64,000 nt of DNA, from positions 186,001 through 250,000 of the forward strand of contig NZ_JACHVU010000001.1 in the NCBI RefSeq assembly GCF_014190915.1, read 5' to 3'. This DNA comes from Mycolicibacterium iranicum. Lineage in GTDB: Bacteria > Actinomycetota > Actinomycetes > Mycobacteriales > Mycobacteriaceae. The notes beneath the pieces are model-generated. The model saw only the letters and a program-made list of their open reading frames with translations, did no database searches and was not told the DNA's origin. Made by a program: the position numbers and the translations under genes. Of this stretch, positions 39,655 to 62,687 are shown one piece after another (the first letter of the stretch is position 1; each line of letters begins with the position of its first letter).

Positions 39655-39816
39655 ATGTCGTTCCGACAGCCCCCGAGCATCAACGAAATCCGTACGGCCA
39701 TCCGCGAACTGAGCACCCGGGCCGACCTCGCCCGCAAAGAGGGACGCAGCGCCGACGCCGCCGAACTGGACCTGCGGGTCAGGGATTACCGCGAGGAACT
39801 CTCCGCCCGGCCCTGA
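39655..39816 (+). CDS. Small helical protein, 53 aa
   Basis: ATG 39655 opens a 53-codon frame with a helical, charged sequence (NEIRTAIRELSTRADLARKEGRSADAAELDLRVRDYREEL) that has the heptad-like spacing of a helical hairpin. GAAGGGCAG 6 nt upstream is an acceptable ribosome binding site. It is not overlapped by another good frame and ends 20 nt before the converging flavin reductase gene. No homologue with known function is recalled. Confidence 0.6.
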   Translation: MSFRQPPSINEIRTAIRELSTRADLARKEGRSADAAELDLRVRDYREELSARP

Positions 39817-39836
39817 CCTCGCCGACCGCGCGCACC

Positions 39837-42306
<2,470 letters not shown>

Positions 42307-42338
42307 GAGCGTGTCACCTCTCCGTCTGCGGCGGGCAC

Positions 42339-44093
42339 TCAGGCGTCCAACCGGATGAACTGGTCCTGCCGGTAGTGCTCGACGCAGGCCGAGCGCCGGA
42401 CCTTGCCGCTGGTCGTCGTCGGGATCGACCCCGGTGGCACGAGAACGAGATCCTCGACGTTCAGACCGTGGGCATTCGAGATCGCCGATGTGACATCGCT
42501 TTTCACCTCGCTGAGCCAGCCCGGCGCGTCCCCGTCGGGGTCGCTGCGCTTCTTGAGCTCGATGACGGTGACCAGCTTCTCTGTGCTGTTCACCGGGACC
42601 GAGATGGCCGCGACGCGGCCGCGGGTGATGCCCTGGACCGTGGCCTCGATGTCCTCGGGGTAGTGGTTGCGCCCGCGGATGATGAGCAGGTCCTTGATCC
42701 GGCCAACGATGTACATCCGGCCTTCGTGGACGAAGCCGAGGTCGCCGGTGCGCAGCCACGGACCCGGCGGCGTGCCCGGCGACGGCTCGGCGATCGTGGC
42801 GCCGAAGCACTGCTGCTCCTCGGCCGACCTGCTCCAGTAACCCCCGGCGACGTTGTCGCCGTGCACCCAGATCTCGCCGACGGCGTCCGCGCCGCACTCC
42901 CGGGTCGTGTCGACATCGACGATCCGCACCATCGGCGACTGCGGCAGGTCGTAGCTGACCAGCGCCGATCCGCTTCCGTCCTGGCATCGCCGGACCCGAC
43001 CCGCGGACAGCTCGTCGGTGTCGAACCGCGCCTGCTCGGCCGCCTCGTCCCAGATCCCCGACGCCACGAAGACCGTGGCTTCGGCCAGACCGTAGGACGG
43101 CCGCAGCATGTGGTCGCGGAACTTGAAGTGCGCGAACCGATCTGCGAAGCGCTCCAGGGTGGCCGGGGCGACCCGCTCGGCGCCGTTGATGATGCCCAGG
43201 ACACCGCCGAGGTCGAGCCCGGCGAGGTCGCTGTCGCTGGTCTTGCGCGCGGCCAGTTCGAACGCGAAGTTGGGTGCCGCCGAGAAGGCCTGGTCGTTCT
43301 CGGCGAGCGCCCGCACCCATCGGGACGGCTTCTCCAGGAACGCGACCGGGCTCGTCAGCTTCGTGGGATGCCCACCGAGGATCGGTGCGCACACCCCGAG
43401 CACGAGACCCATGTCGTGGTAGAAGGGCAGCCAGGACACGATGGTCAGACCCGCGGTGGATTTGATGTGCGGGACGGCGAACAGGCTGCGCATCAGCTGC
43501 TCGTAGTTCACCTGCAGGTTGCGGTGCGAGATCATCACGCCGGTGGGCAGCCGCGTCGACCCCGAGCTGTACTGCAGGTAGGCGATGTCGGGCACGTCGG
43601 CCGCCAGGTCGACCGTCGCCTCGGGCACGGGGCCGTCCAGGTCGAGCGAGTCGATCTCCAGGATCTTCGGCGCCATGTCCATGCGGGCCTGGTCGACGTA
43701 GTCGCCGACGTCCTCGGCGGCCTCGGAGGTGGTCAGGACGACCGACGGACCGGTGTCGGTGAACACCGCGCCGACCCGGTCGTGGCTGGAGCCGCGGTGC
43801 GGGAGCGGCAGCGGGACCGCGATCGCCGCGGCCTGCATGGAGCCGAGGAACGCCAGGATGTATTCCAGGCCCTGCGGGGCGAGGATCACGGCCCTGTCCC
43901 CCGCCGACGCGTGCCGGCCGATCGCATGGGCGACCTTGAGGGTCCTCTGCGCGAGCTGTGACCACGTCAGGCTCTCGACCACGCCGTCCGGATCCCGGGC
44001 GTAGTCGGTGAAGGTGAACGCGACCTCGTCGGGCCGCATGCTGGCACGGGCGTGCAGCATCGAGAGAATTGTCGACTGGGGAGTAGGCGTCAC
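42339..44093 (-). CDS. fadD23: Long-chain fatty acyl-AMP ligase FadD23-like
   Basis: A 584-aa fatty acyl-AMP ligase (FAAL). The AMP-binding motif is [22 protein letters not shown] (about residues 168-189, the FAAL form), and later landmarks are [21 protein letters not shown] and [20 protein letters not shown]. FAALs activate fatty acids as acyl-AMP and load them on a polyketide synthase, here the TPP PKS. It lies 82 nt downstream of mmpL10 and 32 nt upstream of pE, all on the minus strand. Confidence 0.92.
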   Translation of the reverse strand: MTPTPQSTILSMLHARASMRPDEVAFTFTDYARDPDGVVESLTWSQLAQRTLKVAHAIGRHASAGDRAVILAPQGLEYILAFLGSMQAAAIAVPLPLPHRGSSHDRVGAVFTDTGPSVVLTTSEAAEDVGDYVDQARMDMAPKILEIDSLDLDGPVPEATVDLAADVPDIAYLQYSSGSTRLPTGVMISHRNLQVNYEQLMRSLFAVPHIKSTAGLTIVSWLPFYHDMGLVLGVCAPILGGHPTKLTSPVAFLEKPSRWVRALAENDQAFSAAPNFAFELAARKTSDSDLAGLDLGGVLGIINGAERVAPATLERFADRFAHFKFRDHMLRPSYGLAEATVFVASGIWDEAAEQARFDTDELSAGRVRRCQDGSGSALVSYDLPQSPMVRIVDVDTTRECGADAVGEIWVHGDNVAGGYWSRSAEEQQCFGATIAEPSPGTPPGPWLRTGDLGFVHEGRMYIVGRIKDLLIIRGRNHYPEDIEATVQGITRGRVAAISVPVNSTEKLVTVIELKKRSDPDGDAPGWLSEVKSDVTSAISNAHGLNVEDLVLVPPGSIPTTTSGKVRRSACVEHYRQDQFIRLDA

Positions 44094-44175
44094 ATCACGT
44101 CCGTACTGAATCCCGCGAGGCGTTTGCTCATCCCAACCCCTGACCGCTCCGCTTCGTGTCGAAGTTTGGCATACA

Positions 44176-47169
44176 TCACGTGTCCGCGCTAACCCGTTCG
44201 CGGCGGGGCGCGTCCAGGCGCGACGGCCACCAGTTCGCCCGACCCACCAGCGCCGCGAGGGCGGGCACCGTGATGGTGCGGACCACGAACGTGTCGAGCA
44301 GGATTCCGACGCCGATCACGAAACCGCCCTGCACCACGATGCCGATGCTGGAGAACATCAGCCCGGCCATCGACGCGGCGAAGATCAGGCCCGCCGCGGT
44401 GATCACGCCGCCGGTCGAGCCCAGCGTGCGGATGATGCCGAACCGAACACTGCGCGGGGATTCGTCGCGCAGGCGGGACACGAACAGCATGTTGTAATCC
44501 GCCCCGACGGCCACCAGCACCACGAACGCCAACGGCGGCACGCTCCAGTGCAACTGCTGGTCGAGCAACCACTGGAACGTGAGCACCCCGATGCCGATGG
44601 CGGCGAAGTAGGACACGACCACCGACCCGACGAGGTACAGCGGCGCGACGAGCGACCGCAGCAGCACCATCAGGGTCAGCAGCACGATGATGAGCGTCAC
44701 CACGATGATGAACCGGATGTCGCTCTCGTAGTAGTCGCGGGTGTCGCGCAGCGAGGCGGGGAACCCGCCCATCGAGATCGTCGCATCGGAGAGCGCGGTG
44801 TTGGGTTGCGCGCCGCGGGCGATGTCGCTGATCACGTTGACCTGGTCCATCGCCTCGGAGCTGAACGGGTTGAGCTTGGTCTGCACCAGGTAGCGCACCG
44901 AGTGGCCGTCCGGGGAGATGAACGCCTCGGCGGCCTTCTTGAACTCCACGGCGTTGAGCACCTCGGCGGGGATGCTGAACCCGGCCATGGACGGTCCGGA
45001 CGCGTCGTTGCGCATCGTCAACAGGAACGCCGACGCCTGGTCGAGGCCCGACGCCATCACCTTGATCTGCTCGACGAGCTCGTCCACTCCCCCGGCGACC
45101 TGCTGGCTGCCGTCGGCCAGCCGGTCGGCGCCGTCCTGCAGGTCGGTCAGCCCCGCGCGCGCCCCCGCGGGGGTGTCGAGACCCATCGCCGAGATCGCCT
45201 TGGTCAGCTTGGCGAACGCGGCGTTGAGCTGATTGACCGTCGAGGTGAGGCTCTGCCGGTCGTCGACGCCCTGCAACTGCCCGGCGAGCTGGTTGATCTC
45301 GTCGACGCGGCCGTCGTCGCGGGCGGCGACCAGCTTCTCGAACTGCCGGCGGGTGTCGACGCAGGACGGGTTGGCGTCGCAGACCCGGTTGCCCTGCAGC
45401 GCCATCAGGACCGGGCCGATCCAGGCGAACATGTCGCGCACCGCGCGGAAGTTGATGCCCATGGACAGGCCGAGTTTGTTGACGCTGTCGACGAGCTTGG
45501 CGGCCGTCGCGACGTCACGTACAAGCTTGTCGCCGCCGTACTCGGTGCGCACCGAGGAGAACGTGTCGATCAGGCCCGCCAGGCTGGGGGCGATCTCGTC
45601 GACCTGGGCGCGGACGTCGCCCAGGCTGTCGGCCAGGGTGTCCGCCCCCGACGCGAGCCTGTTGAGATCTCCGGTGCGCTCGCCGATCTGGGCCGAGCCG
45701 GCGGCCAGCCGGTCGCCGACGATGCCGGCCTGGAACGTCGCGCGGAACTCCGCCGGAACCTCCCCCAGCGGCCGGGTGATGCCGCTGACCAGCGACACAT
45801 CGGGCAGCTGGGCGATCCGCGAGGCCATCTGCTCGAGGTCGGCCAGCGCCTCGGGGGTGCGCAGATCGCGCGGCGACTGCACCAGCAGGTACTGCGGGAT
45901 GGACTGGCTGATCGGGAAATGCCGTTCGAGCGCGGCGTAGCCGACCGAGCTCGGCGCCGATGCGGCGACGGCCTTGCGGTCGTCGTAGTTGTAGCGCGCG
46001 AACGCCGCACAGCTGGCGAGCAGCACCAGCACCAGCAGGCTGGCCACCAGGTGCGGCACCGGGCGGCGCACGATGCGGATGCCGGAACGCCGCCAGAAGC
46101 GCGAGGTCAGTTCGCGGCGCGGTTTGATCCATCCGCGTGGCCCGGCGAGCACCATGATCGCCGGCAGCAGCGTCACCCCGGCCAGGAACGCGACCGCGAT
46201 GCCGATTGCTGCGGAGATCCCGATGGTCCGGAAGACGCCCATCGTGGCGAAGCTCATCGCCAGGAACGTGATGCCGACCGTGGTGGCCGACGCGGTGATG
46301 ACCTTCCCGATCGAGATCATCGCGGACCTGACCGCGTGCTCGTAGTCCGCGCCGGAGCGCAGGTAGTCGTGGTAGCGGCTGATCAGGAAGACGGCGTAGT
46401 CGGTGCCCGCGCCGGCGAGGATCGCGCTGAGGAACACGATGGACTGGTTGGAGACCCCCGAGCCGGTCAGCTCCGAGTACCCCGCCACCACCCCCTGGGC
46501 GATCACCACCGACGATCCGATCGTCACCAGCGGCAGCAGCATCGTGAGGGGATTGCGGTACACCAGCAGCAGCACGCCGAGCACCAGGACCGCGATCGCG
46601 ATCTCGATGGGCAGCCGGTCCTGTTCGCCGGCGACGGTGAGGTCGGCGACCGTCGCGGCGGGTCCGGTGACGTAGACGTTCAGGGCGCCGCCGCCGGGGA
46701 CGTTGTGCCTGACCAGGTCGGCTACTCGGTTGAACGACTCGTAGGCCCGCGGCGTGCCGAGCTCGCCGACCAGGCTGACGGGGAGCACCCAGGTCGTCTT
46801 GTCCTCACTGGTGAGGAACTGGCGCAGCTGGGGTGTGCTGAGGAAGTCCTGCACCGACACGACGTCGGTGACGTCGTCGCGCAGCGCGCCGACGAGCTTG
46901 CGGTAGGCGAGTTCGTCGTCGGGCGTGAGACGGGTTTCGTTGATGAACGCGACGACGAGCAGGTTGTCCGAGCCCGGCTCCTGGAACGCCTCGGCCATCT
47001 TCGTGGCGGTCACGCTCGACGGGGCATCGCTGGGCAGGATGACCAGCGGGTGCTTCTCGGCCATCTCGGTCAGCGACGGGAACGACATCGGCAGCGCCAC
47101 CGCGAGCGCGATCCACACACCGATGACCGCCCACGGCCATCGCACCACGACATCGGCTAACCGACGCAT
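44176..47169 (-). CDS. mmpL10: MmpL10-type lipid transporter
   Basis: A 997-aa RND-family MmpL protein. The pattern is one N-terminal helix, a large periplasmic loop (about 40-190), a bundle of helices with QSIVFLSAILAGAGTDYAVFLISRYHDYLR (the GxGxDY-like motif typical of MmpL), a second long loop with helical hairpin character (about 400-740) and the second helix bundle with VAVGADYNMLFVSRLRDE. It exports trehalose lipids of the TPP pathway, probably diacyltrehalose. It follows papA3 by 78 nt. Confidence 0.93.
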   Translation of the reverse strand: MRRLADVVVRWPWAVIGVWIALAVALPMSFPSLTEMAEKHPLVILPSDAPSSVTATKMAEAFQEPGSDNLLVVAFINETRLTPDDELAYRKLVGALRDDVTDVVSVQDFLSTPQLRQFLTSEDKTTWVLPVSLVGELGTPRAYESFNRVADLVRHNVPGGGALNVYVTGPAATVADLTVAGEQDRLPIEIAIAVLVLGVLLLVYRNPLTMLLPLVTIGSSVVIAQGVVAGYSELTGSGVSNQSIVFLSAILAGAGTDYAVFLISRYHDYLRSGADYEHAVRSAMISIGKVITASATTVGITFLAMSFATMGVFRTIGISAAIGIAVAFLAGVTLLPAIMVLAGPRGWIKPRRELTSRFWRRSGIRIVRRPVPHLVASLLVLVLLASCAAFARYNYDDRKAVAASAPSSVGYAALERHFPISQSIPQYLLVQSPRDLRTPEALADLEQMASRIAQLPDVSLVSGITRPLGEVPAEFRATFQAGIVGDRLAAGSAQIGERTGDLNRLASGADTLADSLGDVRAQVDEIAPSLAGLIDTFSSVRTEYGGDKLVRDVATAAKLVDSVNKLGLSMGINFRAVRDMFAWIGPVLMALQGNRVCDANPSCVDTRRQFEKLVAARDDGRVDEINQLAGQLQGVDDRQSLTSTVNQLNAAFAKLTKAISAMGLDTPAGARAGLTDLQDGADRLADGSQQVAGGVDELVEQIKVMASGLDQASAFLLTMRNDASGPSMAGFSIPAEVLNAVEFKKAAEAFISPDGHSVRYLVQTKLNPFSSEAMDQVNVISDIARGAQPNTALSDATISMGGFPASLRDTRDYYESDIRFIIVVTLIIVLLTLMVLLRSLVAPLYLVGSVVVSYFAAIGIGVLTFQWLLDQQLHWSVPPLAFVVLVAVGADYNMLFVSRLRDESPRSVRFGIIRTLGSTGGVITAAGLIFAASMAGLMFSSIGIVVQGGFVIGVGILLDTFVVRTITVPALAALVGRANWWPSRLDAPRRERVSADT

Positions 47170-47247
47170 CCCGTCCTCACCCCCGACCGGCAGTCTTGCA
47201 AACGCGGCACAGCCCCGGAACGGTCACCGCCGACGATTTGCCCCACG

Positions 47248-48669
47248 CTATGCGACGCGTCCCCAGTGTCCGCTGTCGGCGACCCGCGCGGCGACCGATT
47301 TCATCGCCTCCATGTAGCGTTCCGACGATTTCTTCGCCACGGGATTGTCCGGATGCATGATCGCCATCACCGTGCCCTCGCCGTACCGGAAGATGTAGAT
47401 GGTCAGCTGGTAGGAGTACCGGCCGTCCGGATAGATCCCGATGTTGTCGGCCAGACCCAGCTCGCCGGCCGCCAGGATGGCGTTCAGCGGGGCAGCGCCG
47501 CCGTGCAGGAAGTTCGACACCGGAAAGTTGGCCCGCGGCCATTTCAGCCACGGCGCCAGTTCCAGCACCCGGTAGTACGGCACCTTGGCCATGTTCAGCC
47601 CGGAGTCGAACGACGCCTGGGCCGCCCACGCGGCCTCGGTGAACGACGCGGCGCCGATCGGGACGACGATCGGGATCAGCCCGGTGAACCAGCCCTGGGT
47701 CATGAAGTTGTCCGAGGCGGAGCGCGAATCCCTCGGCGTCAGCCCGTAGTAGGTCAGTGCGCCTGTCAGCTCGTGTTCGACCTGGGCCAGACACGCGAAC
47801 AGGCCGCCGACGAAGCGCGCCCCGGCGTCCGTGCACGCGGCCTCGAAGCGCTCCGTCTGCGCCGTGTCGAGGAGTACGTGCGAGGTCATGGTGCTCTTGA
47901 CCGAATCCTTGGGGTTTCCCAGCGGCAGCGGGAACTCGGGGAACCCGTCACTGTTGTTCTCCGCGAAGTCGATCCACGCCTGCACTCCGGGCGAGTCCTC
48001 GGTGAGCTCGGACGTGAACTCCCGTTCGCGGACGCAGAACGCGTCGAAGCTGCCGGCGTCGGGCAGGGTGAGCGCGTCGCCGCCCCCGCTCAGTGCCGAG
48101 TACATGCCGTTGGCTTCCATCATCGTCGTGCCGATCAGCGTGGCGTCGCCGTGCACGTGGTCCATCGAGGCGAAGAAGCTGAAATGGTTCTCGTTCTGCA
48201 CCACCCCGAAGGTGAAACACCCCCACTCCAGCGGACTCGGGATGTCGATGACGTGGGCGTGGATCTCCTCCAGCGTCATGTGCCCGTGCTCGACGGGCAC
48301 GAACTCGATATCGGCGGGGTCGTCGAGGGCGTGCCGGACGAACTGGCCGTCGCCGGTGTGCTCGAACCAGCTGCGGAAGGTGTCGTGCCGGCGCAGGTAG
48401 GCGTTGACGGCGTGGTCCATGGCCTCGATGTCGCACTGGCCGGCGACGTCGCAGCTGGCGATGATCTGCCGGGAGAAGGTCAGGCCCGCAGCGCTGCGCT
48501 CGCAGTAGTTGCGAAGGTGCTGGCCCTGCATGTAGCTGACCGGAACGGCACTGAGCGGTGCCTGCCGCGCCTTGTCGCGGGCGGCCGCGGTCGGATGCCA
48601 CGAGGTCACCGAACCCGGGCTCAGCGACCACTCCTCGAGTGCGCCCACCGTGATCTTGCCGATGCGCAA
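47248..48669 (-). CDS. papA3: PapA3-type acyltransferase
   Basis: A 473-aa polyketide-associated acyltransferase of the condensation-domain fold that acylates trehalose. The catalytic HxxxD is HVHGD in MDHVHGDATLIG (about residue 170), and the C-terminal half carries DNFMTQGWFTGLIPIVVPIG and the late FGYGEGT-like YRYGEG region. TTG 48669 is preferred because GGGAGGA stands 7 nt upstream, giving MRIGKITVGALEEW; ATG 48699 is in frame 10 codons earlier. It diverges from the PKS gene. Confidence 0.9.
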   Translation of the reverse strand: MRIGKITVGALEEWSLSPGSVTSWHPTAAARDKARQAPLSAVPVSYMQGQHLRNYCERSAAGLTFSRQIIASCDVAGQCDIEAMDHAVNAYLRRHDTFRSWFEHTGDGQFVRHALDDPADIEFVPVEHGHMTLEEIHAHVIDIPSPLEWGCFTFGVVQNENHFSFFASMDHVHGDATLIGTTMMEANGMYSALSGGGDALTLPDAGSFDAFCVREREFTSELTEDSPGVQAWIDFAENNSDGFPEFPLPLGNPKDSVKSTMTSHVLLDTAQTERFEAACTDAGARFVGGLFACLAQVEHELTGALTYYGLTPRDSRSASDNFMTQGWFTGLIPIVVPIGAASFTEAAWAAQASFDSGLNMAKVPYYRVLELAPWLKWPRANFPVSNFLHGGAAPLNAILAAGELGLADNIGIYPDGRYSYQLTIYIFRYGEGTVMAIMHPDNPVAKKSSERYMEAMKSVAARVADSGHWGRVA

Positions 48670-48939
48670 AAGCTTGGTCCTCCCAGCAGTCCCTGTCATG
48701 CCCGCCCGGATCTGGCAGCACCCCTCGTCGCCGGATCAACATACCCAACGGCGGGCCGTCTCCGCCCCGTACCGGGCACCGCGCCAGCAACATCGCACAT
48801 GGGTGCAGGGCACGTGCGATAGTGGGCGGCGAACGTGGTCCGACAGGACTACAGATGTCGCGCTGAATGTCATTCCGGCCGTCGGTCACGTTAATCTGAC
48901 TGCCGAGTAAGTTGACCGCTGATATAGGGGGAAAGCGGT
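48670..48939. promoter_or_regulatory. Divergent promoter region papA3 / TPP pks
   Basis: A 270-nt gap from which papA3-mmpL10-fadD23-pE and the PKS gene are read in opposite directions. GGGGGAAAG upstream of ATG 48940 is the PKS ribosome binding site, and a TAAGTTGACCGCTGATATAG stretch just before it looks promoter-like. No inverted repeat strong enough to name an operator is seen. Confidence 0.55.
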
Positions 48940-60021
<11,082 letters not shown>

Positions 60022-60031
60022 CCTGCCGACC

Positions 60032-60526
60032 ATGGTCGCCCACTCCCGTCACGCACGCCCCCGTTCGATGGCGGTGCTGGGGCTCTCGGTGCTCGCGGTG
60101 GTCGCCGCCTCCGCGCTCGGGGGCCTGGCGACCAGCAGCGCCGCCGAGGACTACCGGCAGCTCGAGCAGCCCGGTTTCGCGCCGCCGTCGTGGGTCTTCG
60201 GCCCGACCTGGACGGTGCTCTACGCGATGATGGCGATCGCGGCGTGGCTGGTGTGGCGGACCGGACCGTCGCAGGACACACGGCGCGCCCTGACGCTGTA
60301 CGCCGTGCAGCTCGTCCTCAACGCCGCGTGGACACCGCTGTTCTTCGGCCTGGGGTGGCGCGGGATCGCGTTCGCCGAACTGAGCGTGCTTCTCGTCGTG
60401 CTCCTCGCGACCGTCGTCGCGTTCTGGCGACGCAGCGCGGTCGCCGGCGCCCTCCTGCTGCCGTACGTGGCGTGGTCGGCCTTCGCACTGTGCCTGAATT
60501 TCGCGGTATGGCAGCTCAACACCTGA
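60032..60526 (+). CDS. tspO: TspO/MBR family membrane protein
   Basis: A 164-aa protein of the TspO/peripheral benzodiazepine receptor family with five hydrophobic helices. The signature WVFGPTWTVLYAMMAIAAWLVWR and LNAAWTPLFFGLGWRG, with the conserved Trp-rich porphyrin-binding region, are present. TspO proteins bind tetrapyrroles and respond to stress. ATG 60032 follows TAGCCT (60019-60024) by 7 nt; that hexamer overlaps the PKS stop codon. A longer frame starting inside the PKS gene is not used. Confidence 0.9.
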   Translation: MVAHSRHARPRSMAVLGLSVLAVVAASALGGLATSSAAEDYRQLEQPGFAPPSWVFGPTWTVLYAMMAIAAWLVWRTGPSQDTRRALTLYAVQLVLNAAWTPLFFGLGWRGIAFAELSVLLVVLLATVVAFWRRSAVAGALLLPYVAWSAFALCLNFAVWQLNT

Positions 60527-60563
60527 CCGCAGCCGGACCATCGATTTCGACCGAGGAGCGCGC

Positions 60564-61355
60564 ATGACCAGATCGGTGTTCATCACCGGAGCCGCGACCG
60601 GCATCGGGCGCGCCACGGCGCTGCTGTTCGCCGGGCGCGGCTACCGGATCGGCGGGTACGACGTCGACGAGGACGGGCTGCGTGTGCTCGCGGCCGACAT
60701 CACGGCTGTCGGCGGCACGCCGGTCGTCGGGCATCTCGACGTCACCGACCCCGAGGAGGTCGCGCAGCGCCTCTCCGAGTTCGCCGAGGGCTCGGGCGGC
60801 ACGATCGACATCCTCATCAACAACGCGGGTCTGCTGAATGCCGGCCGGTTCGAGGAGATCCCGCTGAAGGTGCACCACCGCGAGATCGAGGTCAACGTCA
60901 AGGGGGTCGTCAACGGCCTGCACGCGGCGTTCCCGTACCTGAAGAACACGCCGGGTGCGGTCGTCGTCAACCTCGCGTCCGCGTCGGCGATCTACGGTCA
61001 GGCCGAGCTCGCCAACTACAGCGCCACGAAGTTCTTCGTCCGGGCCATCACCGAGGCGCTCAACCTCGAGTGGGGCCGGTACGGCATCCGGGTCGTCGAC
61101 ATGTGGCCGCTGTACGTGAACACCTCGATGACCAAGGACGTCAAGACCGGCACCACGCAGTCACTCGGCATCCGCCTCACCGCTCAGGACATCGCGGCCG
61201 ACATCGTCGCGGCGGTGGACGTGAGCCCTACCCGCAAAGCCCTTGCGCAGGTGCATTTTCCGGTCGGGCTGCAGGCCAAGGCGTTGGCCGCCGGCGCCCG
61301 GTTCTCCCCGGCGTGGCTCACGCGCCTCGTCAACAAGAAGCTGGCGGGCCACTAG
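60564..61355 (+). CDS. SDR family oxidoreductase
   Basis: A 263-aa classical short-chain dehydrogenase. Cofactor motif TGAATGIG (about 9-16), ILINNAG, catalytic Ser in NLASASAIYG and YSATK active-site pair are all intact. The D in GYDVDEDG after strand 2 suggests NAD preference. GAGGAG precedes the ATG. Its substrate is unknown; it lies next to tspO and converges with the DapB-like gene, overlapping by 4 nt. Confidence 0.9.
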   Translation: MTRSVFITGAATGIGRATALLFAGRGYRIGGYDVDEDGLRVLAADITAVGGTPVVGHLDVTDPEEVAQRLSEFAEGSGGTIDILINNAGLLNAGRFEEIPLKVHHREIEVNVKGVVNGLHAAFPYLKNTPGAVVVNLASASAIYGQAELANYSATKFFVRAITEALNLEWGRYGIRVVDMWPLYVNTSMTKDVKTGTTQSLGIRLTAQDIAADIVAAVDVSPTRKALAQVHFPVGLQAKALAAGARFSPAWLTRLVNKKLAGH

Positions 61356-62449
61356 CTCCAGCGTGACGCCTCAGCGTCGGCCGGCAGCGCCGACCGCAGG
61401 GGTACCGCCAGTCCGTCGTAGATGCCCGGCTTCTGCTCCACCAGCCAGTTCAGCGCTCCGAGCAGGCGGTTGGCCGCGGTGGTGTTGCCGCCGTCGGCGC
61501 GGGTGCCGCCGGGGACGTCGGCCCGGGTGGTGATCGTCAGCTGGGGGTCACCGTCAACAATCACGCGATGGTCGCCGACCCCCTGATCGGGCTGGGGCCA
61601 GTCGGGAGCACAGGACGGATGGATGCGGGTGATGTGCTCGATGACGACCCGCTGCGTGCCGCCCGACCAGCCGATCACCTTCAGGAAGAACGCGCCCTGG
61701 GTGCCCTTCTCGAACTGGCCCATCACGGTCTCGACGGTCTCCTCCAGCGGGAGGCGTTCGACCTCCTCGGTGATCTCGTCGATCTCGATCCCGAGGCCAC
61801 GGCCGATGAGGCGGATGTTGCCACCCCACACCATCGTCGGGATCGAGGGCAGCAGCATCATCGGCGGGGGGTCTTCCGGCCCCATCGGCCCTCCGAACCC
61901 GCAGGACACCTTCACGGCGAACGGCTGGTTGTAGGTCGAGTAGTCGAAGATCTCCTGGCAGGTGATCGTGCGGATGCGGGTGCACAGGCTCGCCGCCGTC
62001 ACGGCCAGCGCATCGTTGCCCCAGCCCGGGTCCACGCCGCTGACCAGCAGGGTCGCCCCGCCCTCCTCGGCCGCCGCGGTCAGTCGCTCCACCCACTCGA
62101 CCGGCGCGGAGGTCGGGTCGTAGAGCGAGTACAGCGACGGCGTCACCACGTGTTTCCCGGCGCGCAGGCATCTCTCGATGTCGGCGATCGCCTCCTCGGG
62201 CCGGATGTCACCAGAGGCCATGTAGGCGACCGCGTCGCAGGCGCCCAACGCCGCGTCCACGTCCGTCGTCGCGGTGACCCCGGTATCGGTATCGAGTCCG
62301 GCGAACGACCCCGCGTCGCGGCCGGCCTTCTCGTCGGAGGACGTGATCACGCCCGTCAGCCGCAGCCCCGGAAAGGCGGTCAGCGACCGTATCGAGGTCG
62401 CCCCCATATTGCCCGTTCCCCACACCGCAACCCCGATTGCTGTCCGCAT
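61352..62449 (-). CDS. DapB-N-like NAD(P)-binding oxidoreductase
   Basis: A 365-aa protein with an N-terminal Rossmann fold (IGVAVWGTGNMGATSIRSL) similar to dihydrodipicolinate reductase and amine dehydrogenase-type enzymes, then PEEAIADIERCLRAGKHVVTPSLYSLYDP and SGVDPGWGNDALAVTAASL. The C-terminal half is the substrate domain of this mycobacterial paralogue family. The natural substrate is not known. Its promoter lies in the 238-nt gap shared with fadE5. Confidence 0.82.
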   Translation of the reverse strand: MRTAIGVAVWGTGNMGATSIRSLTAFPGLRLTGVITSSDEKAGRDAGSFAGLDTDTGVTATTDVDAALGACDAVAYMASGDIRPEEAIADIERCLRAGKHVVTPSLYSLYDPTSAPVEWVERLTAAAEEGGATLLVSGVDPGWGNDALAVTAASLCTRIRTITCQEIFDYSTYNQPFAVKVSCGFGGPMGPEDPPPMMLLPSIPTMVWGGNIRLIGRGLGIEIDEITEEVERLPLEETVETVMGQFEKGTQGAFFLKVIGWSGGTQRVVIEHITRIHPSCAPDWPQPDQGVGDHRVIVDGDPQLTITTRADVPGGTRADGGNTTAANRLLGALNWLVEQKPGIYDGLAVPLRSALPADAEASRWS

Positions 62450-62585
62450 GGCGTTACCCTATCGGGCTAAACGTGACTATCATCACAGCACCCTGAAAAG
62501 CCAGCTCAGCGGCGCTGTCCAGGAAGAAATCGACGCTCGGCCAACCGCCCGGTTGGTACGCCGTCGGAAATTGCTCACACTCGTC

Positions 62586-62637
62586 TTGCGTTGAAGTTAC
62601 CGAGCGGTATAGTCACACGCAGTTACTGGTGGGTAAC
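62586..62637 (+). promoter_or_regulatory. fadE5 promoter with two operator-like dyads
   Basis: TTGCGT at 62586-62591 and TATAGT at 62608-62613 form -35 and -10 elements with 16-nt spacing. Two copies of GTTAC[CT]-N4-GGTA lie at 62596-62611, overlapping the -10, and at 62622-62637 (GTTACTGGTGGGTAAC, a near-perfect dyad), 26 bp apart. Such paired dyads are typical operators of TetR-family regulators of fatty-acid genes. The regulator is not in the window. Confidence 0.7.
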
Positions 62638-62687
62638 TTATCAGACGAGTACCCAACCGCATGTGGCGTTCTCATCGAGGAGGAATC

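Noticed and set aside
44548..47160. 870-codon plus-strand frame opposite mmpL10
   Set aside because: It mirrors the MmpL10 coding sequence and has no hydrophobic or domain pattern of its own.
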